Below are positions 54,601 through 64,000 of a DNA stretch of 64,000 bases, piece after piece; the stretch's first letter is position 1, and each line of letters starts with the position of its first letter. This stretch comes from Karalla daura (lineage: Eukaryota; Chordata; Actinopteri; Chaetodontiformes; Leiognathidae), in NCBI GenBank assembly GCA_029224185.1, contig CM055191.1, positions 11,693,536-11,757,535 on the forward strand. The letters are read 5' to 3'. The notes beneath the pieces are model-generated. The model worked only from the letters and a program-made list of their open reading frames with translations. It searched no databases and was not told the origin of the DNA. A program made the position numbers and the translations under genes.

Positions 54601-57381
54601 CACAGATTGTATGATGATAATATTTACATGATTTATAGGTGTGAAATCACACTGAGTTTGATGGGGGTTTTTTCACCTCTCTGCCTTCACACTTTCTCTC
54701 TCAGTGGCACATGTGAACCTCTATTTTTCTGCCTCTGAATCAGATCATAAAAGTCATGGATCACACAAACGGCTCCCTCTGTCACACAGTTTTCCACAGT
54801 ATCGCATCCGAGGCAGAATCAACAAATACGACTGAATCACAGCGAACAGCAGTGCACTACTGGGAGGAGAGGAAGGGAAACAATAAGTACAAACACAGAG
54901 AGATTAACCATATGAATGGGAGAGGGGGAGTCTGCATGTTAGGTAGATGAGCCTAAATGGAGCTCTAAAGGAGAGAGGGAGAGGATGGGTAAAGAGACAT
55001 AGAGCGATCATGAAATGAAGAGACAGAGAGGGCTATTTATAAGTGCTGCTGTGCTCTACTATCCCAACGTCTCTCCTCCCCCTGTCGCCCTGAACCTTCT
55101 GCTCCACTTCTCATCAAAGCAAGAAACACCCAAAACCCAGTGCCGTGAGTACATCCTCAGCGTGTGTGTGTGTGTGTGTGTGTGTGCATGTGCTGCTAAA
55201 TTGGTCTGATCCGTGATCTCGTTAGACCCATATAGGAGTAATTAATCACGAGGCGTGGACATCACAATGCACAATGCAAAAGGTTGAGATCGGACAGTCG
55301 GTAAACAAAGTAGGGCGCTCTACCCTCTGAGTGTCACTGAAAGTCTGAGCGATTAGTCAACAGAGGCGGACGAGGAAAATAACACAGATAACATCCGATT
55401 TCACGATACACACGCAACATGCAAACACACTGTGCACACTCGAGGGAAGGTCAGAGCTTCGATCCTGGGCCCCTGTGGCATAAATGTGGAAATGGCTTTG
55501 TAAAACCTAACCAACTTCACATTGACTTTCGTGTGTGTTTGTGTGGATGTTGACTTGAGTTTATTTGTGCATAAACAGCATTGGCCTTTGATTTTCCACT
55601 GACGTTGTCTACATTTTTGTAGCATCCGTAGGTGGATAAGGCAGAGTTGCACGTTCACAGATTTATTGATCCAGCTTGGGGAGCTTTCAACAGATCCTCT
55701 GCCATAAACTCCACTGTATAGCATGTGTGGACAGGCAGCAAGAACTGCTGGAACGTTTAGCGGCACGTGTCACCTCCACTACCTTCAGTATGTACTACAT
55801 GGAGAGGGGGGATTGCGCTATAGAGCAGCAGCTGCGATTTCATGGCCGACACTTCGACCCCTGTGAGCAGAGTAACATTTAGGAGCTTGTCCCATATTAA
55901 CCTTCCAGGCGAGCAGCCATTAATAAGAAGAGGTGGAGTGCCTCTCATTCTGTCTGCTATTTAAAAAGGAAAACACAATGATGATATGTAGCCACTGAGT
56001 CCATTTCTGGATTTTTATCATCAAGATGCATGAATCCACACTGAGAGACATTCCTATTATAAATCCTGAAATTAAGAGCAACTATCTCACTATATGTGGT
56101 GTGATAATTTGGATAATTCTCTGGAAAGTATCTAATATCTCACTAATCTTCTGCTGAGCTGAGTAAATCCTCACAATTATAATGACCCCCCCCCACCCCC
56201 ACCACCACCACACCCCCTCCTAGTACTTATGTGATGTAACTCTATGCCTCAGTGGAAGCCCTCTAAGTGAGATTCCAGAGGAATATCTCAGCCATCTTAA
56301 TTTCATGTAAGTTGAAGGTTTATGACCATGGATAAAAGTTCCACTTTGGTCTTGTGAAACAGGCTGAACAAAGGCCGGATGAAGGGATTTCTCTGAGTGT
56401 GCAAAGTAACAAATTGATTAGTCAATAAAAGGCTCGAGGCGGGGGAAGAACCTGTGGGGTCTGCAGGAAATTGCAGTCATGTAGAGCAACCTCTTTCAGC
56501 TTTTTGGGGAGGATATTATGTGGGCTAAGTAGGGTACTCGGCATCTCTATTTCTAACTGAACTGGATGATGCTCTTCACCTCATGCAACCAAACGATCTG
56601 TCTCTCTTATTTTCACAATGGCTTTTAGTACATTTCCACGTGCTGTTCTTGTTTTCCCAGTTGTGCCAATTTTCTGCTTCAGTCTTGATATAACACTGGT
56701 GGAGGCTGCAGTTCTGAAAGGTTTTTTAACTGAAAGATGCTGCTGCCTGCTCCAGCTGGAAACCATACTAAGGAGACCAAAACAATGAGCTGTGCAGATC
56801 TGAGGGGGAAAACAGTAGAGTGATGCCTCTCTGTGGGTTGGTTTGTCTTTCATTTCAGACATGAAGCACAGATTTGACCACAACGCAAAGCAGACAGCAT
56901 CCAGATGTGTTCTGGCCGATCCATTCATTTACACCATAACACACTTTTATCTCTGTCCACACAACCGAGAGCGGCACAATCTCAGCCTCACAGCAAGAGG
57001 AGCCTCCAGTCGACACGCAGTCGGATCCAGCGTGTGCATGTTTTTCTCATGTCTGTTGGGTGTCTCTGATATTCTCCAAAAAAGATGCATGTTTAGGACA
57101 AATGGAGACCCTAACTTGCATCTAGGTGTGAGTCCAGGGGGTATTCCCCGCATTGACCCTATGAGTGCTGGGAAATGCTCCACCCCATGACAGAGGTTAT
57201 GTGTAAAGCAGTGTAAGAAAATCGACAGATAACCAGGTACAGACTGCCTGGCGTGCAGCTCCATTAAGGATGTGTGTGTGTGTGTGTGAGGAGACACCAA
57301 TTGCAGAATCTTACATTGGTGATGACAGTCTTCCCTTTTTCCGACAAATGCCTCTCCATGTAACCCGAAGACAGCAGATCA
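21673..57381 (-). CDS. adam22: ADAM22, catalytically inactive synaptic metalloprotease-disintegrin, 5' partial
   Basis: ADAM22 is a postsynaptic membrane receptor for secreted LGI1 and links it to PSD-95. Twenty-eight minus-strand exons: 57381-57315, 53215-53133, 50073-50010, 38857-38803, 38679-38603, 38024-37950, 37024-36953, 35445-35279, 35191-35107, 34873-34783, 34689-34638, 31655-31556, 31474-31403, 30764-30672, 30540-30460, 30370-30320, 30235-30172, 30058-29953, 29861-29742, 29555-29387, 28746-28635, 27851-27761, 27198-27091, 26572-26472, 26359-26293, 25033-24944, 22624-22501 and 21693-21673. All are in phase (818 residues with the 90-bp cassette). Domain order: propeptide, furin site RKKRQ, metalloprotease-like, disintegrin, Cys-rich, EGF, transmembrane, long cytoplasmic tail ending WETSI. 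The active-site helix lacks HExxH. The last intron uses a GC donor. The tail exons distinguish it from ADAM11 and ADAM23. Signal-peptide exons lie beyond the right edge. Confidence 0.96.
22501..22624 (-). CDS. adam22: adam22 cytoplasmic-tail exon with GC donor
   Basis: 124 bp encoding TLSPAKSPTSSTGS and YPYPMPPLP-type sequence (possible SH3 ligand), ending NRQSAR. The donor reads AGG|gcaagt, the strong consensus for GC-AG introns. No in-phase GT donor is adjacent. Confidence 0.92.
22625..24943 (-). other. adam22: adam22 intron, 2.3 kb
   Basis: Unique-looking A/T-rich sequence with a CA-rich stretch at 24397-24440. No exon was recognised. Confidence 0.6.
24944..25033 (-). CDS. adam22: adam22 90-bp cassette exon in the cytoplasmic tail
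   Basis: Encodes YLTPRF, then KWVEDVNKN and TRGPYLR. This matches an alternatively spliced tail exon I recall from mammalian ADAM22 (YLNPWF, KWVEDVNKN, GPYFR). Length is a multiple of three with identical phase at both ends, so it can be skipped without a frameshift. The acceptor side is followed by a long purine-rich intronic stretch (25040-25190). Confidence 0.88.
26293..27198 (-). other. adam22: adam22 juxtamembrane cytoplasmic exons
   Basis: Three exons. 27198-27091 encodes PPGDYV and DSFYSDMPPGVSTNS; 26572-26472 encodes SNGLSHSWSERIPD and GRPRSNSWQ; 26359-26293 encodes a basic KKLKGKKFRARSNSTE segment. The two RxRSNS sequences fit 14-3-3 binding sites, as reported for mammalian ADAM22 tails. 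The lysine-rich run may be an ER-retention or membrane-contact signal masked by 14-3-3; that last point is inference. Confidence 0.9.
27761..27851 (-). CDS. adam22: adam22 transmembrane exon
   Basis: Encodes TNIIIGAIVGSILVLALIM followed by AVTAWCYK: one hydrophobic helix of about 23 residues preceded by Ser/Thr/Asn and followed by a basic residue. This is the single membrane span of the receptor. Confidence 0.94.
28870..29090 (-). repeat. Possible retroelement 3' end in adam22 intron
   Basis: Plus-strand text 'gtgtggactgttgtgcattgttgtg' in pieces, ending 'gataaataaagtactgaagtgaa', looks like the short conserved tail found at the end of many fish non-LTR elements. No ORF. Family not assigned. 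Confidence 0.3.
29330..29384 (+). repeat. (TG)n tract touching an adam22 donor site
   Basis: TG run with one C interruption near 29339. On the minus strand the donor is gtacacacac, so the microsatellite begins at intron position +3. Confidence 0.95.
29742..31474 (-). other. adam22: adam22 disintegrin and cysteine-rich exons
   Basis: Seven exons: 31474-31403 (LLDPPQCGNGFVEAGEECDC), 30764-30672 (CCNKCTL, CSNGLCC), 30540-30460 (CRDAVNDCDIPENC, NSSQ glycosylation sites), 30370-30320, 30235-30172 (GRCFNGRCK), 30058-29953 (FCYEKLN, GTEKGNCGK) and 29861-29742 (CGYLLC, RLGELQG). Cysteine spacing is intact and there is no RGD. Order and boundaries follow the ADAM11/22/23 group. Confidence 0.93.
31556..38024 (-). 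other. adam22: adam22 metalloprotease-like domain exons
   Basis: Seven exons: 38024-37950 (ETKYIELMVINDHLM), 37024-36953, 35445-35279 (RIVLVAMETW, FMKYRKDFIKEK), 35191-35107 (GGVCSL), 34873-34783, 34689-34638 and 31655-31556 (YLPKRF, NSGGGSCLFNKP). In exon 34873-34783 the helix that should read HExxHxxGxxH reads QSLGQNIGIFS, so no zinc can be bound and the domain is a ligand-binding pseudoenzyme. The RWSGCIM segment followed by FYLPK aligns with the LGI1 contact surface of human ADAM22. Confidence 0.93.
31656..34637 (-). other. adam22: adam22 intron, 3.0 kb, with a low-repeat island
   Basis: Contains (CA)n at 33989-34020 and a short TA/CA patch near 34085-34120. The part 32040-32430 is free of simple repeats and rich in TAAT/ATTA words, the look of a conserved noncoding element. 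No exon found. Confidence 0.45.
38858..41141. other. adam22 intron left of cldn12; probable cldn12 upstream region
   Basis: No coding exon. The part 39570-39640 is rich in GCTAGC/GCTAAC words that often flank teleost transcription starts (a similar patch lies in gtpbp10 intron 1 near 15780). The part 40500-40640 is GC-richer. Either may hold the cldn12 promoter or a noncoding first exon. Confidence 0.35.
41142..41166 (+). other. cldn12: cldn12 5' UTR segment after a splice acceptor
   Basis: A tctgctcatctccag acceptor ends at 41141, 25 bases before the cldn12 ATG. The upstream sequence is pyrimidine-rich. This implies a noncoding first exon further left, as in mammals. Confidence 0.6.
41167..43186 (+). 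CDS. cldn12: Claudin-12 with expanded Tyr/Ser/Pro/Gln tail
   Basis: Claudin-12 is a four-span tight-junction-family protein linked to paracellular calcium transport; it lacks a classical PDZ ligand. Two exons, 41167-41385 and 42356-43186 (TAG), are joined in phase 0 to give 349 residues. Exon 1 encodes the first span and NRNAKNVSVYDGLWAKC. Exon 2 begins WYSKVDQLDL, continues through spans 2-4 (NSAGCHLVAG, CKKLPSPFW) and ends SAIEIDIPVLTQ, matching the human C-terminal SAIEIDIP block. Human claudin-12 has 244 residues, so roughly 100 residues are added between LPSPFW and SAIEIDIP, including five tandem SYAPSQ units. Exon 2 is far more GC-rich than its surroundings. The gene lies antisense within the adam22 intron between exons 50073-50010 and 38857-38803. 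The open frame running into exon 2 from 42176 is intron read-through. Confidence 0.94.
42291..42350 (+). repeat. (CTGTC)12 forming the cldn12 polypyrimidine tract
   Basis: Twelve perfect CTGTC units occupy the last 60 bases before the tgcag acceptor at 42351-42355. The repeat directly supplies the pyrimidine tract of the 970-bp cldn12 coding intron. Confidence 0.97.
43007..43096 (+). repeat. Five 18-bp tandem repeats encoding SYAPSQ
   Basis: Five consecutive units with only third-position changes (CCG or CCC for Pro, GCT or GCC for Ala), in frame in claudin-12 exon 2 and followed by a degenerate GYAS unit. The near-identity indicates recent expansion or ongoing homogenisation. Confidence 0.95.
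43327..43332 (+). terminator. cldn12: cldn12 proximal poly(A) signal candidate
   Basis: AATAAA 141 bases after the stop. An ATTAAA lies near 44135, so a longer 3' UTR of about 0.95 kb is also possible. Confidence 0.5.
44250..44490 (-). repeat. Diverged L2-type fragment
   Basis: Plus-strand 'cattatcttccctgcttt', 'ggtcatctggagcctatccc', 'gagaacatgtaaagtccatacag' and 'cactcgaactcc' match, in order, the reverse complement of the consensus seen at 60833-61127. No ORF. Confidence 0.55.
48359..48571. repeat. Facing (CT)n and (GA)n tracts
   Basis: A (CT)n tract at 48359-48419 with two small interruptions is followed 100 bases later by a (GA)n tract at 48520-48571. The two are reverse complements, so transcripts of either strand could form a stem of about 50 bp with a 100-base loop. 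Confidence 0.85.
50074..53132 (-). other. adam22: adam22 intron, 3.1 kb
   Basis: Holds (CT)n at 50810-50857, (TG)n at 51536-51603 with (GA)n following, (CA)n at 51784-51808 and (TA)n at 52738-52760. The stretch 52190-52400 lacks simple repeats and is dense in homeodomain-type TAAT words. No exon found. Confidence 0.55.
53216..57314 (-). other. adam22: adam22 intron, 4.1 kb
   Basis: Mostly unique sequence, with (TG)n at 55161-55186, a C-rich run near 56183-56215 and an L2-type fragment at 57005-57190. No exon found. Confidence 0.55.
57005..57190 (+). repeat. Diverged L2-type fragment
   Basis: Contains 'aaaaagatgcatgtttagga', 'catctaggtgtgagtcc' and 'gggtattccccgc', the ordered words of the repeat at 60833-61127, but no tetranucleotide tail. 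Confidence 0.5.
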
Positions 57382-57901
57382 CTGGGAAGAGAGAAGAGAG
57401 GGAAAAAAAGAAGAGAATTAGTTAGAAAATGTGTGATTTTCATTCAAGTGTCACTCAGTGGAACGAGTGTTTTATGGGAAGACTTGTATTCAGCCTTGGC
57501 AGCGCAGAGCTTCAGAGCATCAGCCCGGCTAATTATGACCAGCGGACGGGGACGAGGCTATTTCCAGCGCACAAACTCACGCAAACACAATTATACAAAT
57601 CCAGCCTTCTAGCAAACGTCTGGTACGTCCGCATGTGAATGTGCGTGTGTGCGCGAGGGAGTGTGTCAGAGGAACGAAGGACAAATGAAGGTCGGTCAGG
57701 AGTAAAAGAGGCGACACAGGCAGAACGAGAAGAGGGGCAGGAAAAAAAGTGATAGAGCGAAGGAAGAGAACGCCTGGCATAAATAAGAGGAAATCAGCCC
57801 GCGTGTGCTTTCTCAGCAGAGCTGCACCCCGGGATCCCAACGGAGATACACACAGCAGGCCCAAACCGAGACAGAGATGTACGAGCTGTAGTTCACAATA
57901 G

Positions 57902-57945
<44 letters not shown>

Positions 57946-58071
57946 TCAAACAGGGATGCAGTGTATGAATGGGGATTTGTCCCCATCCTCAGCCTATTTT
58001 AGACGATAATACAGCTGAAAGTTTTTTGTTTTTTTCCCCCTCTTATCTCACAGAAAAGGTGACCTGAACAT

Positions 58072-58111
<40 letters not shown>

Positions 58112-58739
58112 CGACACAAAGACACTGACACACGCAGGCGCACACGTTCACATATACACAGACGCAAGGCAGCGTAGGAGTGCATTTCTCCAACAGCGCA
58201 CTGAGCAGAGCCAGCGCCAGCACTCGGCCGAGGTGTGTGTAGTACACAAAAACACACACAGACACACGATGAAAACACTAAGGGCAAATAGAGCGATCTG
58301 TGCCAATAGGATTCTTCTTTTTTTTTACAGCTTTGGTCACTTTTTTTTGCTTAATCAGGAGTCTAGAGGTGCTCTCCATAACAATTTAACTACCACAACA
58401 GTGTTTGTCATTCGGAGGGTAGGATATGACAGCGAAGCCCTCAGCTGAAGCTGTAACGCATCGGTATCTGAGTGGGACACTCGACACACCGGAGCAGAGA
58501 GCCATCAGTCAACTCCAACTTCCTGTCAGCGCCCAGACACCAACAAGAGACAAGTAGGCGGAGCGGATTTTCATCTCGTTCATTCAACAAACAAACCCGA
58601 CTCTCATTGGACTCGGCGTCGCAGAAAAACCTGGGAGGAAGTGTGAGATTTGTATCGATTTTCCCTTTAAGTTATTAGCTGCACATGAAAATTCAGGTCA
58701 AAATATAAAAAAATATATACAAAATCCATAAACACATGT

Positions 58740-59010
58740 GGATTAAAGGCTCCATATTGCCCCATCAGGTGTGAGAGTGAATGGTTCAGTATGTGTGTGT
58801 GTCCTGTGAGAGACTATATTTGTCCAAGGTGAAGTCCCTGTCATGACCCCATGGATCCAGTAATACGATTAAGGTACAAACCAGGTCAGAATGAATGAAT
58901 GGATATTATTTACTTGTGATTAATCTGTTAACTGAGTCATTTGGTGATGCTAGAGGATCCCCCACTGCTCTCCTGGGTACCAAGCAGGTAAGATACTGGA
59001 TGGGTGGATA
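58740..59010 (+). repeat. Diverged L2-type fragment
   Basis: 'caggtgtgagagtgaatgg', 'gtcctgtgagagact' and, near the end, 'agatactggatgggtggat' follow the order of the consensus 3' end. Heavily decayed. Confidence 0.45.
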
Positions 59011-60112
59011 TACATGTCTGTATACATATTCATTTTATCAAAATAATAAATAAAGCAGAAAAAGTTTTAGTTTTTTTTCTTATTAAGTTTCACTGATGGA
59101 AAGAAAACACCCATGACACATTCATATGAGATCACAGATCTTCAAGCTGGAATAAACTGACTTAAATTATTAAGTATTTTTTAAGCACTAAAATCTTTAT
59201 GGTTCCAGGCTCTTGATAATGAGAACATTTAGTGTAATAATGAGTATGCATGGAGAAAGTAGCTCCCCGTGAAATCACATCAAAGATTATATGAAATAAA
59301 TTATTAACAAATAAAATGTAAAACAACAAGTTTCAGAGGAGCTGGTGGAACATTGCAGAGCTCTGTTTGTCTTTGTTTCCAGTCTCTCAGCGATGGAGGA
59401 GCAGAGCGGGTGCTTTCCAAACTGTTGATGCAATAAAGCTGTGTAAAAATCTTGATAATATTGCTCCAAGATCAAAGTCCAGCGATGGAGCAGCTCTGGG
59501 TTGAATTAAATGTATTGTTACCTCCTTAAATTTGACTAAGACAAAACAGACTGTTGACAGCATAGCCAAGCCAGCTACAGCACTGAGTCAGAGTCAGGCA
59601 GATGGTGGGAAATTGTTTTGCTCTCTGCGGCCGACACATCATCCGAGCTGAGCTTTTCTCTTAGCAAGTAAAAGTTTTCCAGAGGTGATGTGCCATATAT
59701 TACTGGAATGAAACCCCTGACACCAGCGTGCCCACTCACAGGCGCGGGAGAAGAAAAGGGCTGCTCTCCGAGATGACTAATGGCCATTTTGCCGGAGCAA
59801 TAAAAAGGCGCATGGATGGAGGTGAGACAAAGTGGAGAGAAGGGGGGGAGAACGGCCATCAGGGGGCGAGTAAAGAGAGACAGAGGAACGGGGAAGAGGT
59901 AGTGAAAGTTAGAGAGAGGAGGGAGGGCAAGGTGTGAAGACGGGGCCCTAACAGGCATCACATCACGCAGAAACACATGCAAAACAGTCAAAAAAAGACA
60001 TTCACTCCAAATTAAAGACTCTGAGACTCTCCAGGCACAACGCTTATCAACATTTTGCATCAAAAAGAAACAATGTCAAAATATTCATACGCTCCAGTGA
60101 TGAAGTCATTCG

Positions 60113-60145
<33 letters not shown>

Positions 60146-60398
60146 AGTCCCTGAGTCATAGGCGTGATGTGTGTCTTTGTTCGGCTGGGATGTGTGTTTA
60201 AGATTCAGAGCTTGTGATCTTTATCCTGCCCCACGCTGAGCACAGACAGGGGGAGCATAGCGAGGCAGCAAGGCAGACACATGGCCTCTAATGGAGGGCG
60301 CTGATAACAGATTTCAGCTTTAATTGTTGGGGGATTTAAATAATTTATTTGACAGACAAAGACGCAAACTCAGCCCGGACCCCATCCCCCCACACACT

Positions 60399-60399
<1 letters not shown>

Positions 60400-60457
<58 letters not shown>

Positions 60458-60497
60458 ACACACACACACACACACACACTGACACACACACACACAT
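60400..60497 (+). repeat. (CA)n compound microsatellite
   Basis: CA run with GACA interruptions over about 100 bases, in the adam22 upstream intron. Confidence 0.95.
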
Positions 60498-60832
60498 TGA
60501 TGTAAAGAGATCTCCCCACTCAGGCTCACAGCCCCCTCCCCTGTTACTCCAGCTAACGTGTGTGCACACTTATGTATAAATGCATAACTGAGAGGAAGCT
60601 CTCTGAAGCTTCGCTCTGATGTAGGAACAAACAAAACAATGACAGGAGGAGAAACACATGTTTACTCTCATGTGCCTTTTGCATGTCGTCGCTCTCTCAG
60701 TGGAGATAAACGCAGCCATATATAGATATGCAGGAAAATATGAGTTTAAAAAAAAGCATTTTCAGAAGAAAAACGTTCATGCAAATGCAATGAATGACCA
60801 TATTGCAAGTCGTAAACAGTCCACAGAAGAGT

Positions 60833-61127
60833 CCCTGGTTTGACTCTTGGTCAGCCCAAGGGTGTTTCTGAGTGGAGTTTCTCCTCACATCCCCCTAGTG
60901 GGTTTTCTCCAGGTACTCCGGTTTCCTCCCACAGTCCAAAAGCATGCATGTTAAGATCAGTTGGAGGACCTAAACTGTCCCTAGGTGTGAATAAGAGAGT
61001 GAACGGTGTATGTGATATACTGCAGACCTGTCCAGGGAGTGTTCCCTGCCTTCACCAAATGTGAAGAGATAGACACCAGCAGACCGGCTAAGGCGGCTAA
61101 GATAATGGATGGATGGATGGATGGATC
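60833..61127 (+). repeat. L2-type LINE 3' end with (ATGG)n tail
   Basis: The best copy in the window. It has 'ccggtttcctcccacagtcc', 'catgcatgttaagatcag', 'ctgtccctaggtgtgaata', 'cctgtccagggagtgttccc' and a terminal run of ATGG units at about 61105-61126. This is the common 3' end of teleost L2/Maui-like non-LTR elements. No reverse transcriptase ORF is present, so it is a 5'-truncated relic. Confidence 0.7.
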
Positions 61128-61980
61128 ATCACAACACTCAGAGGCTTTAGCCTAACGAATGTACAGCCTCTCAAGTCAGACAAACGGAGGCGACACAGAT
61201 ACCCCCACATCTCTGCTCCTTTGTTGTTTTGGTTGAGTATCTGCTCCTTCCCTCAGCTCAGTGCTTTTTTATACACAGCCATACTCCACACCTCCTCTTA
61301 CTGTACTGGAGGAGCTTTCTTGGCTCCGTCGCCGCGGCAACATCTGTTTGAGAGCCGGCATCCAGCTGTCAATCAGGCCTGAAGGAGATTTCAGAGGTGG
61401 ACGGGCAGACACTCTGCACTCAGCCTACAACGTTTCACACAGCCATTTCCATATAATCACATCCCTCTCTCGCTTTCGCTACACTTTAATGTCAGCCAGC
61501 CCACACACTCGCACACACACACACACAGAAACCTAGGTGATGCTGCTAATGTTGGGAAAAAGCCGCTCTGAAAGGTTTATTTCCACTTTATTAAGTGGGT
61601 CTTGAGGAGATTTAAAAAGAAACGGAGTGAAATGGTGAGTGCACCAAGTCTGGCTGTCAGTCACGTCAAACTTCATCCGTCCTTTAAAAGTATTTTGTTG
61701 TGAGTTGCTCTGAGCGAGGACATCTGCTATGGCAACCCAGTTCGATCTCCTGAGGTGAATCATGGGCGCGTGCACGCACACACACTCGCCCGTACACACA
61801 CGCTCTCGCTCTCTCACACACACACAGACACACGCACCCACACACACACACACCATGTTTTCCGTGTGGTCTAAAATTCCTCTCACGATCTGTGTCGCCT
61901 GGCATCGCTGTGGCAAAGGGATGAAAAACAGCACAAAAAGGACCAATTGGCAGCACTAATGTTTCTGTGTGTGTGTGTGT

Positions 61981-62061
<81 letters not shown>

Positions 62062-64000
62062 GGCACAAGTGCAAGGGGTGGCAGGCTCTCCATTTCTTTC
62101 ATACAGGCCAGTCTAACTGCATTCAGATACTCCTAACAAACCACCCAAACATATAAGCATATATGAGAAAAAAGATACAATTCAGTCCAGGCTCCACACA
62201 TCTGTGCAAATGAGCACTGCAGCCATCAAATGGACTTCTGCTCCATATATGGATTTCTGCTATTTAACCCTGTAATAAAAAGGGCACGGGCACACAAAGG
62301 ACCGAACATGTGCTGTGTCAGGCGTTCATAATGAGGATGTGGGGGGATGCACGCTGAGGAAGGAGAAAAGAGGAGAGGAGAAACACATGTTGGGGGGGGT
62401 GGCGGAGTGAGGCACGGGGGGGGGGGGGTAGAGCAAGAAAGAAAAGGTGGACAAGAGAAATAAAGAAATGAAAAGGAGTGAGGAGGGGGGGGGGGGTAGA
62501 GATGGAGGTTTCTCTTCAGGGAAAAGCTGCAGCTGCTTTCACCTGCACCACCACCACCACCGCTTACCACTAGCACTACCCTCCTCCACTCCTCCACCCT
62601 CCCACCGAGGCCTCATTAAAGGTCTCCAGGCTATAATTCATTCACTCTCCAATCACTTATCAGATATGCAATTCCAGCAGCCGCAGTAGCAGCAGCAGCA
62701 GTAGCAGAGCCGCTGGGATCCCTCCGCTCTGCTCTGGGAATACTGACGCTCACAAACAAGACACATTCGTGCCATGAGAGCAGAAGAAGAGACAGAGTCC
62801 AGCCAAACAGAAAGCTTATGTTCCCGCTCTCTGTAGTCCCGGGTCTATAGCACGCAACATACAGGCCAAATAGAGTTGACTTGTGAATTATGCAGCGGCT
62901 GAGGAGACTGTGGGCACGGAGGGAAACATGCAGATCTGTGACTACGACAACATGTGGATTGTTCCAGCCGTGTAAACAGAGTTTTTGGAGCTCCTAATAC
63001 TCATAACTTGTTTATATCTTTGGTTCAGCTCGTCGTGTGTGTTAATGGAGAAAACTTGCTCTCCAACAATCATATTTTCTTTTTTTGCACTGTGTTAAAC
63101 GCAGTTAAATAGTTAATCTCCTGACAGTAAACCATACTTTCGATTGATTTTTCTTCAGCGTGACAGAGGGAAAAGAGTAATCTATGAGAGACAATGGTCT
63201 TTACAGGGGCATTAGGATCTTTTCCTGCTGAGAGAACAACAGTCTTTCCTTCTGCTCCTGTCTTTGGCGAGAGTCAGCTCCTGGATCTCTTTGTCTCCAC
63301 TAATCCCGCATACTGAGTCGAGACGGCTCGACAGAAGATGGGGGGAGGTGGAGGGCGGGTGGGAGGGGTGGGAGGGGGGATAATATGATGGAGCATTAAA
63401 GCAGAGGCCAGAAATTCAATACTTGACATCCTGCAAAGTCTACAAACAGAAACCCTGCTCTTAAAGGACGGCTCCACATTTAGAGACGTTCGGTCGAACT
63501 GATCTATGTCAAAGTAATTATGATTTAAGTCGAACCACCGTGCTTGTAGTGGATGATGGGCTGATATGGGGAATGGTAACATTTTAGATACTTTTTTTGT
63601 GAATTGACACAGTGGCTTGAGTGAAAGGAACTGTCAGCAAAAAGAAGGTTTCTTCCTATGGTTCAGATATATACATGTTCAGGCAAATTGGTTGTGCACA
63701 AGGCAGAAAAGATAATGGATGGATGCATAGATACTGCTCCTGTGATGTGACTGATGAGTCAGAGACGTCAGAAGTAAATTACGTGTCACACCGTTGTTGG
63801 TCCCTCTGTTACAGCAGACATTAAAGTGGATCACATAACATCAAATTAAGTCTTTACTTTACGTTTTCTAAGATGCTAAAGTAGTTTAACCTCAGTAGCA
63901 AAGGATCCTAGACTTGATCCTAACAGTAAGCAGCGATTGTACAGTCTGGACAGCTTGCTTCCAGCCTCCAGAAGAGTAATGAAGATTACTGTTCATGTTC

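Larger units (their letters stand above)
38603..57381 (-). other. adam22: adam22 propeptide exons
   Basis: Five exons: 57381-57315 (DLLSSGYMERHL), 53215-53133 (GGEHCYYQG, SFVALSTCHGL), 50073-50010 (GMFFDGNHTYMIEP), 38857-38803 (HVHLIYKS) and 38679-38603 (DLPEPPFPSPP, ending RKKRQ). The RKKR/Q site at 38617-38603 is a good furin cleavage site for removing the prodomain. CYYQG and ALSTC are hallmark ADAM propeptide blocks. The preceding propeptide and signal-peptide exons were searched for up to 64000 and not found. Confidence 0.92.
57382..64000 (-). other. adam22: adam22 upstream intron to the window edge
   Basis: No exon with the expected propeptide sequence was found on the minus strand. 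The stretch is microsatellite-dense: (CA)n 57902-57940, (TG)n 58073-58110, (TG)n 60117-60144, (CA)n 60400-60497, CA-rich 61788-61853, (TG)n 61966-62030 joined to (GA)n 62031-62058, and poly-G runs at 62390-62430 and 62485-62497. L2-type fragments lie at 58740-59010 and 60833-61127. Confidence 0.55.

Noticed and set aside
59575..60063. 162-residue minus-strand open frame
   Set aside because: No recognisable domain, no splice logic with adam22, and the coding sense crosses purine/pyrimidine-rich drift. Treated as chance.
57382..64000. adam22 first propeptide and signal-peptide exons
   Set aside because: I looked on the minus strand for the block that should precede DLLSS (Asp-Gln-Ala-Ser-Phe and a Phe-Ile-Leu-Asp run) and found no match with splice sites, so none is annotated.

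Overview
The window looks like teleost fish genomic DNA. It has short GT-AG introns, very dense (CA)n, (GA)n and (CATC)n microsatellites, L2-type repeat tails ending in (ATGG)n, and five recognisable vertebrate genes. I found no bacterial, viral, CRISPR or complete transposon coding sequence, and nothing that amounts to a new multi-gene system. The value lies in gene structure and a few protein-level oddities. All gene models were built by hand from splice sites and reading phase, and each model stays in frame across every junction. Names come from remembered family sequences, not from a search.

Layout from left to right. (1) 294-5447, plus strand: the 3' half of nbn (nibrin, MRE11-RAD50-NBN complex), ending with the MRE11-binding and ATM-binding motifs. 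(2) 8762-11148, minus strand: osgin2, a FAD/NAD(P)-binding oxidoreductase-like growth inhibitor, tail-to-tail with nbn as I recall for human 8q21. (3) 15667-18388, plus strand: gtpbp10, an Obg-family mitochondrial ribosome-assembly GTPase, complete in ten exons. (4) 21673-57381, continuing beyond the right edge, minus strand: adam22, the catalytically dead synaptic ADAM that binds LGI1 outside the cell and PSD-95 inside. Twenty-eight exons are visible, from mid-propeptide to the C-terminal ETSI motif; the signal-peptide and first propeptide exons are not in the window. (5) 41167-43186, plus strand: cldn12 (claudin-12), nested antisense inside an 11-kb adam22 intron.

The genes do not form one pathway. 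Human NBN and OSGIN2 lie on chromosome 8, while GTPBP10, CLDN12 and ADAM22 lie on chromosome 7, so the osgin2-gtpbp10 interval marks a synteny junction. Both convergent gene pairs end with facing poly(A) signals only tens of bases apart.

Points most worth a second look: a canonical-looking PCNA-binding (PIP-box) octet in nibrin; a Tyr/Ser/Pro/Gln tandem-repeat tail on claudin-12, with a coding intron whose acceptor is fed by twelve perfect CTGTC repeats; a GC-AG last intron that controls the ADAM22 PDZ ligand; long TG tracts placed right at nbn and adam22 splice sites; and a Tyr-to-Phe change in the ADAM22 surface that contacts LGI1.
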